Shown piece by piece: positions 8,857 to 17,355 of a DNA stretch of 58,005 nucleotides. A program made the translations under genes and the position numbers. The notes beneath the pieces were generated by a model. That model had not been told where the DNA came from. It saw only the letters and a list, made by a program, of their open reading frames with translations, and did no database searches. The stretch comes from Akkermansia sp. (GTDB taxonomy: Bacteria > Verrucomicrobiota > Verrucomicrobiia > Verrucomicrobiales > Akkermansiaceae): NCBI GenBank assembly GCA_030535875.1, contig JAUNRC010000009.1, positions 1-58,005 of the forward strand, read 5' to 3'. Positions within the stretch are counted from its first letter, which is position 1; every line of letters starts with the position of its first letter.

Positions 8857-9981
8857 ATGGAACCGTACAGCATGAAAAACCCGTTCACTGCCACCGTGGT
8901 AGGGGTACATCCCGTCACGAAACCCGGAAGCGCCAAAGAGACCATCCACGTTGATTACTCACTGGAAGGCTCCGGCATGACCTACGTCACCGGTGACGCC
9001 CTGGGTGTGATTCCCTGCAACGACCCTGCTTTGGTGGACTCCCTCATCAGCACCCTCGGGCTCGACCCTGCGGCAGAAGTTCCCTCCGCCACCGGCACCA
9101 CCACACTCAAAGAGGCACTTACCACCTCCTGCGACATCACGAACCTGAAAAAAGCCGTTCTCACCAAGTGGAATGCCGTTGCCAAGAGTGCCAAACTGGC
9201 AGCCATTCTCGAAGATAAGGATGCACTCAAGGATTTCTGCTGGGGGCGCGACCTGCTCGATGTGGCACTGGACCCGGAGATGAAGGCCGAGTTCAGCGAT
9301 GCAGCCGCCTTTGTATCGATTCTCGGCAAGATGGCTCCGCGCCTGTACTCCATTGCCAGCAGCCCCGATGCCGTACCCGGTCAGGTATCCCTCTGCGTAG
9401 GAGCCGTTCGCTACAAGACCGGAGAGCGCGAGCGCGGCGGTGTGTGCTCCACCTACATGGCCGACCGCATAGCCGCCGGCGACAAGGTACGCGTGTTCGT
9501 ACACAGCAACAAGAATTTCCGTCTGCCTGAAGATGGCAGCACACCCATCATCATGGTCGGCCCCGGTACAGGCATCGCTCCCTTCCGTGCCTTCTGGCAA
9601 CAGCGCGTGGCCGATGGTGCCACGGGTCCTATGTGGCTCTTCTTCGGCAATCCCTACAAGGCCACTGACGGTTGCTACGAAGATGAACTGGCTCCCCTCG
9701 TGGAGAGCGGCAAGCTCAAGCTCTCCGTCGCATGGAGCCGCGACCAGGCTTACAAGATTTATGTCCAGAACCTCATGGAGCAGGCTGCTGACGAAATCTG
9801 GGAGTGGCTCGAAAAGGGTGCTGCCGTTTACATGTGCGGCGATGCCAACCGCATGGCCAAAGACGTGGAGAAGGCTCTGCTTTCCATCATCGCCACCAAG
9901 GGCGGCCGCAGCGAGGAAGAGGCTGCAGCTTACCTTGCAGACATGAAGAAAGCCAAGCGCTATCAGAAGGACGTGTACTGA
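8857..9981 (+). CDS. CysJ-like NADPH/FAD reductase without flavodoxin domain
   Basis: A 374-aa protein matching the C-terminal half of the sulfite reductase flavoprotein CysJ and cytochrome P450 reductases. The FAD domain shows RLYSIASSP and GGVCSTYMAD; the NADPH domain shows GPGTGIAPFRAFW, the CGDANRMAKDVE block and the terminal KRYQKDVY typical of CysJ. The connecting domain is present, but the roughly 200-residue N-terminal FMN-flavodoxin domain of CysJ is absent. It should transfer electrons from NADPH through FAD to a separate carrier or a hemoprotein. No cysI is nearby, so sulfite reduction is likely by family but unproved. ATG 8857 fits the -10 spacing; ATG 8872 is an alternative. Confidence 0.85.
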   Translation: MEPYSMKNPFTATVVGVHPVTKPGSAKETIHVDYSLEGSGMTYVTGDALGVIPCNDPALVDSLISTLGLDPAAEVPSATGTTTLKEALTTSCDITNLKKAVLTKWNAVAKSAKLAAILEDKDALKDFCWGRDLLDVALDPEMKAEFSDAAAFVSILGKMAPRLYSIASSPDAVPGQVSLCVGAVRYKTGERERGGVCSTYMADRIAAGDKVRVFVHSNKNFRLPEDGSTPIIMVGPGTGIAPFRAFWQQRVADGATGPMWLFFGNPYKATDGCYEDELAPLVESGKLKLSVAWSRDQAYKIYVQNLMEQAADEIWEWLEKGAAVYMCGDANRMAKDVEKALLSIIATKGGRSEEEAAAYLADMKKAKRYQKDVY

Positions 9982-10010
9982 TTCGCTGCCGCCAACATCT
10001 CATTCTTCAG

Positions 10011-10040
10011 GGGCAGGACCTGCGGGTTCTGCCCTTTCTC
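10011..10040 (+). terminator. Terminator after the CysJ-like gene
   Basis: A 10-bp stem (10011-10020 with 10025-10034, one G-T pair) with a 4-nt loop, followed by TTTCTC. It lies between two convergent genes. The T-tract is weak. Confidence 0.6.
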
Positions 10041-10060
10041 ATTGCCGGAAATCGCGCCGC

Positions 10061-13000
10061 TCAATGTTCCTGTGAGTTCCTGCCGCCGCGGCCGAACAAC
10101 AACATGCACAATCCGAAAAGCGCCACGAAGGCACCTATGCCCAACATACCGTAACTACGCAGCAGAGCCCACACCTGCTCACTCGCGGCAGCCGTTTTTT
10201 CCTCTGCCGTGGCAGCCGAAAGTTTGCCGGTCTGTTCAATGCGAGGCTCTTCCGCAGCGGGAGCGGAAGAGCCTTCAACGGGGGACGGCTTATCGGGTAT
10301 AGCGGCGGCGGAATCAGCATTCGTCGGCTCGCTCTTCACCAAACGTCGGGCAGACTCCGCAACGGTCAACGATTCGAGCAGAAGTTTTTCCGCTTGGTCG
10401 GAGGCAGCTTGTTCCCCGGTCAGATAACCGGCTTCGGCAAATATCACAGGGGCCTTGCGGCGCTCGCGAGGCGGCACATCAAAACGCGCGCACAGCACCG
10501 CATTGCGCTCCTGCCCCTCCGGGCTCTTCACATCATAGTTCACCAGCTCCATACCGGGGAACTCACGACGCAGCTCCCTGAGTTTCATCTCCACCTTACG
10601 GCATATATCACAGCCCTCCTGATGGAAGAACTCCACTCTCAGAGGAGAGGTTTTGTCTATCGCCGGCACAACCGGCTCCTCGGGTTCATCCTCGGTCTCA
10701 ACCGCAGGCTCCGCAGCGATAAGGTCCGGCTCCGCAGCGGGTGAACTCTCATTAACAGGTTGCGAAGGGAAATTGAACTCATGCGGCCTCGCCGGATTAT
10801 CCTTATGAGAGGACATAGAACCACTGTATGACGGCATCATGCTCTTCACCTCATCCAGCACCCCCCATGGATAATCATCGATAGCCTCCGCCAATTCAGC
10901 CAGAAGTTTATCCACTCCGGGTCGCAACTTTTTAGGAGAACCCTTCAACTTAAAAAACTCCACCGTATCGGAACGATACTTGTGCCAACGCTTCCACACG
11001 CCCTCCAACGAAGAACAAAGCGACTTAATTTCGCGCGACAGAGCAACATCGGGCTTATCCTCAAGCTCCTTCCTCAATTGAGCGAGGCGCACCAGCAGCT
11101 CACTCATACGAGCCCTGTCACAATCGCCTGTACGGTACAGCAGCGAACCGCAGGCAATCAATGCCACCGCAGGATCGGAGTCCTGCTGCAAAGACTGCAC
11201 CAAGCGAATAAGCGATACCGGACAGGACACGCGCTTAGGATAACGCGTAAGATTATGCGCGGGGGAATTCACACTGAAAAGCGTAGTACTGTTCCCTATG
11301 GTAACGGGTAGATAAAACTTCCAATCCCGTTCAGGCAGCAAACACCCGGCAACCGCCAGACGAAGAGCAGCGTGCGGACTCTCAGCATAACGACGCGCCC
11401 ATTCCTCCACATCATTTGCCGTCAACGGGGCTTCTTTCAGACACCGGAACGCCTCTCGCTGCGGCTCCGGCAGTTCTTCCAGCATATTTGTGAGCACGTC
11501 GGCCTCGCTGTTGGGCGAAATGCTCTGCAATAAAAAGGCAGCGAGCTGACGGCGCACCGGATGAGCAACATCATCCAACGAGCGCAACATCACCGGCCCC
11601 ATTTCATTAGAGGAGGGACTTCTGTACTGCACCTCATTTTCCGCCAGGTACATCCACTGGTCATCAGACAAGTCCAGCTCCAACAGGAACGCCACGTTCT
11701 CGCCCAAATCACTTACAATCATGCGGAACGTCCCACTTTCACACCCGCGAAGGAACACATTGGCCTGCTCCTTCGGAAGACGTCTCAGCAACTCGGGTGT
11801 GTTCGACAGGAGCGAGTTCAATTCTTTGGGTGTCAGCATGCTCAGATATTCATTCGGCAACTCGTTTATCCGATCCGGCCTGAGTTGCACCAAAGCCATG
11901 TACATTAAACGCTGCAATTCGGGCTTGTGAGCAGCACTGCCCACCAACTCATTCTCCAACCAATCACACAGACTGACATCCGACACCGCCTCACGAAGCT
12001 TAGAAGGCTTGCGGTCAGGCAAGTTCTCCAGCACTTCCGCCTTGAGCATATCATCCACGGAGGGATTGCAAAGCCAATCACTGACGGAGACATTCCACTC
12101 AGGGGCTGCCCAAAAGAGAGAACTGCCCCACTCCGTCATCAGACGGCGTTTGACACGCGGGTCAGGATTAGCCATCAAAGCCTGAATAACCTCTCTTGCC
12201 GCGGAGGAATGTTCGGAGGTCTGTTCAAAGACGGTGCTGAACTCGTCATCATAGTACATCAGTTGCTCTAACTGCTCCGGCGAAAAGCGACTGACCACAT
12301 CAGCCAGAGCCGACGGCAAGGCTGCATTTCTGCTGCTGCACGCGAGATAAACGACATACGCAGCCTCCGAAGGAGTACGCAAGGCATACTGCACCAGTTT
12401 ATCAAAATACTGAGCGGCTAATTTATGCGCATGGAGCACCTGCATGGCCCGAGCGCGTACCGTCTCATCGTCATCCTGTAAGGCATCCAGCACCGCTTGC
12501 TGCAACTCCGTACCCTCAACAGACGGTTTGAACGAGGCCTTCAACTTCAACGCACCGAGAGCAGCCGCACGAACTCGCCAAAAAGGCCGCTGCAACAGCT
12601 CCCGATATGTCGCCACAGGCATGGCATGCGCCGCCCCCGCCAATTTTGCCTTCAGCTCCGAAGAATCGCTTTCATCCTCATCTTCCGACATATCACCGAG
12701 CGCCTCGAGAGCAGCCACGGCCACATCTTCATCCTGTGAACATGCACATTGATTCAGAAAGGCAACAATTTGCGGCAAGGGCGAACAATCAGGTGCACGG
12801 CGTGCCGCAATCTGCAGAATATTGCGGTCACTCTCCTCCATCAGCCGGGGCATGAGAATTTCAAAAGCAGCATCTCCTCCGGTCTGCAACAGAACATCAA
12901 CCGCCACCTCGCGCAACAAGCCGTCCGTCGAATCGACAAAGGTCATCAGTACGGGCAAAGCCGACTTCCCCGCCTTGCGAAGTGCCTCCAACCCGCTCAG

Positions 13001-13585
13001 AATGTCGTTACGAGCATGCGATGTAAGAGCTCCGGCAACGTGCTCCACATCATTCCCCAAGCTCTCCTGCAACTGCAAGCGGAACAAAGCGCAGCGCAAA
13101 TTATCGCGTTCCTGCTCCGTCAGCGGGGCATCCGCCGAGAGCTCCTTCTGCAAGGCCATTGCAAGCGGCGCCTGCCAACGGGCAAAGCGTAGACAGATTC
13201 GTCGCCGGGTGTCGGGGTCGGCACTTCTCAGCAAAGCCACAGACTCGCGAACCTGCTCAGCAGAAGGCGGAGCCGCATCCGCCCCGAGCATCTCATCCAG
13301 AGCAGCCCACTCAGCCAGAGCTTTCTGCACCTCCTGCGGAACATCTGCGGGCAACAACCAAGGATCCAGCCCGAAATCACGCCCCGTTACTTCCTCCAGC
13401 AAGTCCAGAGCTGCCGACCTCACCCGTACATCCTCATGCTGCAACTTCTGCACCAACAGACGGCGCTCACAAAGGTCGGGAGCCTTCTGCCATTCCGCAA
13501 TAGCACGCAAATCACTACCCGACGCTGTGGCAACGAGCATCAACGGCAATGCCGCACCGAATACATGACGGATAGGGATTGACAT
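10061..13585 (-). CDS. Giant periplasmic HEAT-repeat/thioredoxin-fold protein with C-terminal membrane anchor
   Basis: A 1174-aa protein of unassigned function. It begins with a signal peptide (basic start, Leu/Ala-rich core, about 25 residues). Residues of about 30-880 are mostly tandem alpha-helical HEAT-like repeats, with recurring patterns such as VRSAALDLLEEV, VREVAVDVLLQTGG and VRARAMQVLHAH. A Pro/Glu/Ala-rich linker follows, then a thioredoxin-like segment (about 978-1075) with a C992-D-I-C995 active-site motif after EFFHQEG. A second Ala/Pro/Glu-rich linker leads to one transmembrane helix near residues 1140-1160 and a short Arg-rich tail. The start at 13585 is the first ATG after the partner gene, 12 nt downstream of its stop. 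Probably an envelope scaffold with redox activity; the function is inferred only from the fold. Confidence 0.75.
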   Translation of the reverse strand: MSIPIRHVFGAALPLMLVATASGSDLRAIAEWQKAPDLCERRLLVQKLQHEDVRVRSAALDLLEEVTGRDFGLDPWLLPADVPQEVQKALAEWAALDEMLGADAAPPSAEQVRESVALLRSADPDTRRRICLRFARWQAPLAMALQKELSADAPLTEQERDNLRCALFRLQLQESLGNDVEHVAGALTSHARNDILSGLEALRKAGKSALPVLMTFVDSTDGLLREVAVDVLLQTGGDAAFEILMPRLMEESDRNILQIAARRAPDCSPLPQIVAFLNQCACSQDEDVAVAALEALGDMSEDEDESDSSELKAKLAGAAHAMPVATYRELLQRPFWRVRAAALGALKLKASFKPSVEGTELQQAVLDALQDDDETVRARAMQVLHAHKLAAQYFDKLVQYALRTPSEAAYVVYLACSSRNAALPSALADVVSRFSPEQLEQLMYYDDEFSTVFEQTSEHSSAAREVIQALMANPDPRVKRRLMTEWGSSLFWAAPEWNVSVSDWLCNPSVDDMLKAEVLENLPDRKPSKLREAVSDVSLCDWLENELVGSAAHKPELQRLMYMALVQLRPDRINELPNEYLSMLTPKELNSLLSNTPELLRRLPKEQANVFLRGCESGTFRMIVSDLGENVAFLLELDLSDDQWMYLAENEVQYRSPSSNEMGPVMLRSLDDVAHPVRRQLAAFLLQSISPNSEADVLTNMLEELPEPQREAFRCLKEAPLTANDVEEWARRYAESPHAALRLAVAGCLLPERDWKFYLPVTIGNSTTLFSVNSPAHNLTRYPKRVSCPVSLIRLVQSLQQDSDPAVALIACGSLLYRTGDCDRARMSELLVRLAQLRKELEDKPDVALSREIKSLCSSLEGVWKRWHKYRSDTVEFFKLKGSPKKLRPGVDKLLAELAEAIDDYPWGVLDEVKSMMPSYSGSMSSHKDNPARPHEFNFPSQPVNESSPAAEPDLIAAEPAVETEDEPEEPVVPAIDKTSPLRVEFFHQEGCDICRKVEMKLRELRREFPGMELVNYDVKSPEGQERNAVLCARFDVPPRERRKAPVIFAEAGYLTGEQAASDQAEKLLLESLTVAESARRLVKSEPTNADSAAAIPDKPSPVEGSSAPAAEEPRIEQTGKLSAATAEEKTAAASEQVWALLRSYGMLGIGAFVALFGLCMLLFGRGGRNSQEH

Positions 13586-13597
13586 GTTCAATCCGAT

Positions 13598-14107
13598 TTA
13601 CAAATCGGATAATATATTCAGGATTTCGCTCACAACCTCCTCCAAATCGGGAGAATTGTAGTACCCCCTCTCTTCAAGAGTGGCAGTAATGACTTCGAGA
13701 CCGGACATCAGTTTCTGCACTTCGGGGTCGGCTGCAATTTCTGCCATAATCTCATCATACTCACCGGCTCCGACATCAATGGCCAAGTGCTCCAGAGCGC
13801 GAGCCTCTTCCAGCACTTCGCGTAAGCCCTCCGCCACTTCATCGGGCACCGCTGCCACCAAATCACCGGACAAACGCTCCATAAGCCCCTGAGCAACAGA
13901 CAAATGAGCCAGAACATAGCGAGAGGCTATATTTTCCTCCACCTGAGCTCCGGGCTCCTCATCAACAATGTTGTCCCCCTCAGCCACCGGCTCTGAAGCC
14001 GCCTCGCGGGCAAGCACGGCGGCGGGGTCTTCATAAGCTGCCATGAGCACCTCACCGCAGACACAGGCAGCCGCCAGCACCGGCACAATACACTTATTAG
14101 TCAGCAT
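13598..14107 (-). CDS. Small secreted acidic helical protein, unknown function
   Basis: A 169-aa protein I do not recognise. It has a signal-like N-terminus (MLTNKCIVPVLAAACVCGEV) with cysteines that form no clear lipobox, then a very acidic, Ala/Glu/Leu/Val-rich body that should be alpha-helical. Its stop is 12 nt before the HEAT/thioredoxin gene, so the two form an operon, and it may be a partner of that envelope protein. The codon use looks like its neighbours. Confidence 0.65.
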   Translation of the reverse strand: MLTNKCIVPVLAAACVCGEVLMAAYEDPAAVLAREAASEPVAEGDNIVDEEPGAQVEENIASRYVLAHLSVAQGLMERLSGDLVAAVPDEVAEGLREVLEEARALEHLAIDVGAGEYDEIMAEIAADPEVQKLMSGLEVITATLEERGYYNSPDLEEVVSEILNILSDL

Positions 14108-14135
14108 ACGTAAAGAAAATGGATATCTGACTGAT

Positions 14136-14163
14136 AGAGTAACACATTCCGAGCTGATTTCAA
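14136..14163 (-). promoter_or_regulatory. Candidate promoter of the acidic-protein/HEAT operon
   Basis: On the minus strand: TTGAAA (14163-14158), 16-nt spacer, TACTCT (14141-14136), with a leader of about 22 nt. A 6-bp perfect inverted repeat (14150-14155 with 14163-14168) overlaps the -35 side and could be an operator. Confidence 0.4.
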
Positions 14164-14202
14164 GCTCGAAATGAAGCCAATTTCAAAAAGGAAGCCCTAA
14201 GT

Positions 14203-15063
14203 TCATGACTGCCGTTGTTCTTCCTTTTCCTTCAACTTGGCCTGAATGCCGCGCAGGAACACACTTTCGAGCGAATTGCGGGCAGGAGCAAGCGAGACGA
14301 AGGCATCGCCGGCCAGCTCCCGAAGTTGAGCGAGAAGCTCCTCGGAGGGATTGCGCAGCACGAGTTCCGTGCGGCTGTTGTCGCGGGTAAGTTCTTCCAT
14401 ACTCCCCTCCGCAATCATGACCCCGCGATAAAGAATGCCCACGCGGTCACAAATTTCCTGCACCTGTTCCAAAAGATGAGAGCAAAGAAAAACGGTCATC
14501 CCCTGCTCCTTCAGGTTGAGAATGATGTCACGAATAGCACGCGAGCCGATGGGGTCGACCCCTGCGGTCGGCTCATCAAGCACCAGTAAGCTCGGCCGCT
14601 GCACCAAAGCCTGCGCCAAGCCAACTCGCTGCAACATACCCTTGGAATATCCACCCAAACGCCTGTGCGCCGCCTCCGTCAGCCCCACCAGCTCCAGCAA
14701 CTCACGAGTACGCTCCGCCAACTCCTTGCCACGCAGCCCGCACAGACGCCCGTAAAAACGCACCGTCTCCTCACCGGTCAGGAACTTGTAAAAATACGGA
14801 TTTTCAGGCAAAAAGCCGATTTCTCGCCGATTCGAAGCCGCCGTTGCCGGCTTGCCGAACACGCGGCATTGTCCGTCATCGGGCGAGAGCAAGCCCACGA
14901 GAGCCTTCATGATGGTGCTTTTACCCGAGCCGTTAGGGCCTATCAGACCATACACACCACCTTGCGGAATGGAAAGACTCACCCCCTTAACGGCATACAC
15001 ACCGCCCTTTCCCCAGTGACCGGGGAATGTCTTGTGAATGCTCTCAATCTCAACGGCGTTCAT
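14203..15063 (-). CDS. ABC transporter ATP-binding protein
   Basis: A 286-aa ATPase of the CcmA/NatA/Ybh type, usually paired with an ABC-2 membrane subunit for export. Walker A is GPNGSGKST, the Q-loop region is EIGFLPENPYFYKFLTGEE, the signature is GGYSKGMLQR, Walker B is LLVLDEPTAGVDP and the switch His is in FLCSHLLEQV. A C-terminal extension of about 70 residues carries the NSLESVFLRG motif common in this subfamily. No permease gene adjoins it; the next gene upstream in the transcript is the M20 peptidase, 42 nt away. The substrate cannot be told from the sequence. Confidence 0.92.
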   Translation of the reverse strand: MNAVEIESIHKTFPGHWGKGGVYAVKGVSLSIPQGGVYGLIGPNGSGKSTIMKALVGLLSPDDGQCRVFGKPATAASNRREIGFLPENPYFYKFLTGEETVRFYGRLCGLRGKELAERTRELLELVGLTEAAHRRLGGYSKGMLQRVGLAQALVQRPSLLVLDEPTAGVDPIGSRAIRDIILNLKEQGMTVFLCSHLLEQVQEICDRVGILYRGVMIAEGSMEELTRDNSRTELVLRNPSEELLAQLRELAGDAFVSLAPARNSLESVFLRGIQAKLKEKEEQRQS

Positions 15064-15105
15064 AAAAAAAGCGATAAGAGGGTGACGGCCTCTGCCCGAA
15101 GCGGT

Positions 15106-16446
15106 TTACTCAGCCGCAGCCATCAGGCGCAGCAAGTTCTCAGCCATGGAAATCCCCTTCTCAAAAATCTCCACACGCATATTCTCATTGGGAGAATGAA
15201 TACGAGCATCGGGCAGGTCCATACCCAGGAAAATGGCATCCTTACCCAACACCTTCGAAACCTCGGCAATGATGGGAATAGAACCACCCTCGCGCACCAG
15301 TACGGGAGGATTGCCGAACGTCATCTCCAACGCCTGCTGAGCGGCCTTACCCCAAGCAGAGTGCGGGTCACTCAGGTAAGCCTCGCCGCCATGCTGACGG
15401 GTAAAGCGCATGCGGACACTCGACGGACAAACCTTACGGAAGTGAGCCTCAACTTTATCGAGAATAGCATCGGGGTCCTGCCCCGGCACCAGTCGACAGC
15501 TCATCTTGGCGACAGCCTTGGTCGGAATGACAGTCTTGGACCCCTCGCCCTCATAACCACCTGAAATGCCGTTAAGTTCAAAAGTCGGACGGGCATACAC
15601 ACATTCTGCGCCGCTGTAACCGGCCTCAGTGCGCAGCTCGGGCACCCCGGTAAGCTCCGCCAGCTCGGCGTTGCTCATGCCCGGCACACGGCGCCAGCTC
15701 TCACGCTCCCAATCGGCAATTTCACTCACGCCGTCATAGAAGCCGTCAATCGTCACATGATTGTCTGCATCGTGCGTGGTGGCCACCATCTCGCAAAGCG
15801 TGGTTATGGGGTTGGCCACTGCACCGCCGAACACACCGGAGTGCAGGTCCATCGCCGGAGCACTCACCTCAAGCTCAAAGCAGCACAACCCCTTCAGACC
15901 ATAAGAAAGCGAGGGAACATCAGGTGCAGCCATACCGGTATCGCTCACGACAATCACATTGCAGGCCAACAATTCACGAGCCTCGGGCTTCTTCATAAAC
16001 TCAAAGAGACTCGTACTGCCGCGCTCCTCCTCACCTTCCAAGAGAAAAATCACATTGAGCGGCAGAGCACCGTCCTTCCGGATGATTTCCTCCACGCCCA
16101 GAATGTGAGCCATGATTTCACCCTTGTCATCCGAAGCACCGCGAGCATATACTCTGCCGTCGCGAATCTCAGGCTTAAACGGGTCGCTCTCCCACTCGTT
16201 GAGCGGGTCCACCGGCATCACATCGTAATGACCATAAATCAATACCGTAGGCTTGCCCTCAACCTTCGGACTATGTGCCACCACAATGGGATGAATGTCG
16301 GTCATGTGCTTGACCGCTTCAAAGCCCAAGGAACTCAGCTTCGTTACCAAAAAATCTGCACAGCGCTCCACCTCAGGGGCATATTCAGCCACGGCGGACA
16401 CACTCGGAATGCTCAAAAAGGCAAATAAATCATCCAGCTTGCTCAT
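15106..16446 (-). CDS. M20-family dipeptidase/carboxypeptidase
   Basis: A 446-aa zinc metallopeptidase of the M20/M25/M40 clan (dipeptidase subgroup). Metal and catalytic motifs are YGHYDVMPVD, ARGASDDKGE and LLEGEEERGS, and a dimerisation (lid) domain sits in the middle. There is no signal peptide, so it is a cytoplasmic enzyme that likely releases amino acids from di- or tripeptides. The ATG at 16446 lies exactly 7 nt after a TAAAAT -10 box, so the longer in-frame versions would be outside the transcript. Likely the first gene of a unit with the ABC ATPase. Confidence 0.9.
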   Translation of the reverse strand: MSKLDDLFAFLSIPSVSAVAEYAPEVERCADFLVTKLSSLGFEAVKHMTDIHPIVVAHSPKVEGKPTVLIYGHYDVMPVDPLNEWESDPFKPEIRDGRVYARGASDDKGEIMAHILGVEEIIRKDGALPLNVIFLLEGEEERGSTSLFEFMKKPEARELLACNVIVVSDTGMAAPDVPSLSYGLKGLCCFELEVSAPAMDLHSGVFGGAVANPITTLCEMVATTHDADNHVTIDGFYDGVSEIADWERESWRRVPGMSNAELAELTGVPELRTEAGYSGAECVYARPTFELNGISGGYEGEGSKTVIPTKAVAKMSCRLVPGQDPDAILDKVEAHFRKVCPSSVRMRFTRQHGGEAYLSDPHSAWGKAAQQALEMTFGNPPVLVREGGSIPIIAEVSKVLGKDAIFLGMDLPDARIHSPNENMRVEIFEKGISMAENLLRLMAAAE

Positions 16447-16453
16447 GTCCGGC

Positions 16454-16483
16454 ATTTTACCCCACCTCCCCCTGCCCACGCAA
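16454..16483 (-). promoter_or_regulatory. Promoter fused to the M20 peptidase start
   Basis: On the minus strand: TTGCGT (16483-16478), 18-nt spacer, TAAAAT (16459-16454), then 7 nt to the ATG at 16446. The stretch from -10 to ATG (TAAAATGCCGGACATG) is nearly the same as the one before uvrA. Confidence 0.65.
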
Positions 16484-16800
16484 GCACAAAGGTTGACAGC
16501 GAATCGCTTTACCGAAACCGCCATCATACTTCACTCAGCCATCTCAAGCGTACATTAACAGCGCTGCGATTTATGCTTTCCGACACCAATAGTGCCCCTC
16601 ATCTCATAACAAATCTACTATGACTTACCATTAAGCCTCATATTATTAGAGTGCTTATAAATTTACAAGAATACATTTTTTATGACACCGAGTGTTCTTA
16701 GTCTGACATTCAATGGCTTAACTTCATTGAATCGAGCCAAACCGGAAATAAACACCAGCAAATCTGAAACAGACCCTCCCATAATCAGCATGTTCATATT
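16484..16800 (+). other. AT-rich intergenic stretch
   Basis: A stretch between the divergent M20 promoter and the small membrane protein gene. An in-frame ATG at 16682 could extend that gene to 166 aa, but the extension is Ser/Thr/Asn-rich and unlike a coding N-terminus, and a TACATT at 16672-16677 lacks a -35. No RNA gene or repeat is seen. Confidence 0.4.
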
Positions 16801-16828
16801 TTGCTTGCATTTGTACCTGTATTACATT
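16801..16828 (+). promoter_or_regulatory. Candidate promoter of the small membrane protein gene
   Basis: TTGCTT (16801-16806), 16-nt spacer, TACATT (16823-16828). The predicted start near 16835 falls just after the ATG at 16832, which argues for the ATG at 16862 as the real start. Confidence 0.45.
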
Positions 16829-16831
16829 AAA

Positions 16832-17182
16832 ATGAGGCTCCCCAACGCCTTTCCCGAACAAATGTTACGCTTCATCCGAATATCTCTGTATGGCATAACG
16901 GCGGCCTGCGCCGTGCTGTTCTGCTTAGTTCACGGACATAAACAACTCGAAGTAATAAGCTTATTGGCCGGAGCTCTGAGTGCTTTCGTAGCCTTCACAC
17001 TCTCTTTCTCGAGTGCGCCGGAAAAAAATAAAAAGCCCGCGACAGGTCGTCCCTTGCAACCCGATAATGAGGAACAGGCCCTCAACATTTTGCGCGGGCA
17101 TTCAGACGGCCGACATCACTACGAAAACCTGCCGAAAATAGCTCGCAGAAAGAGCATTTTCGGCGGCAGAATGATGGATTAG
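16832..17182 (+). CDS. Small two-helix membrane protein, unknown
   Basis: A 116-aa protein (106 aa if it starts at the ATG at 16862, as the promoter suggests). I do not recognise it. Two hydrophobic helices (RISLYGITAACAVLFCLVH, then LEVISLLAGALSAFVAFTL) are followed by a polar, basic C-terminal tail of about 55 residues with a HYENLPKIARRKS segment. It lies alone between a divergent peptidase gene and gpmI. The start is uncertain and the function unknown. Confidence 0.5.
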   Translation: MRLPNAFPEQMLRFIRISLYGITAACAVLFCLVHGHKQLEVISLLAGALSAFVAFTLSFSSAPEKNKKPATGRPLQPDNEEQALNILRGHSDGRHHYENLPKIARRKSIFGGRMMD

Positions 17183-17320
17183 ACATCTCGTGCAGTCCCC
17201 CAACCGCCGACATAGCACTTCCCCCCTCGTGCAGAATACAGGCAAGCCACTTATGCAGTTGTACAGCCGGACAAGCCGACCACACAATCAGAAAATCACG
17301 CATGCAAACAGCATTTTGAC

Positions 17321-17349
17321 TTCACAAGGGAGATGAGGAGTGGTATAGT
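17321..17349 (+). promoter_or_regulatory. Promoter fused to gpmI start
   Basis: TTCACA (17321-17326), 17-nt spacer ending in TGG (an extended -10), TATAGT (17344-17349), then 6 nt to the ATG at 17356. The predicted transcription start is the A of the ATG. A purine-rich GGGAGATGAGGAG lies in the spacer and would not be transcribed. Confidence 0.7.
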
Positions 17350-17355
17350 AGAGCC

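Noticed and set aside
15064..15105. Possible attenuator between the M20 peptidase and the ABC ATPase
   Set aside because: A T-run precedes the ATPase ATG, but the stem is only 4-5 bp.
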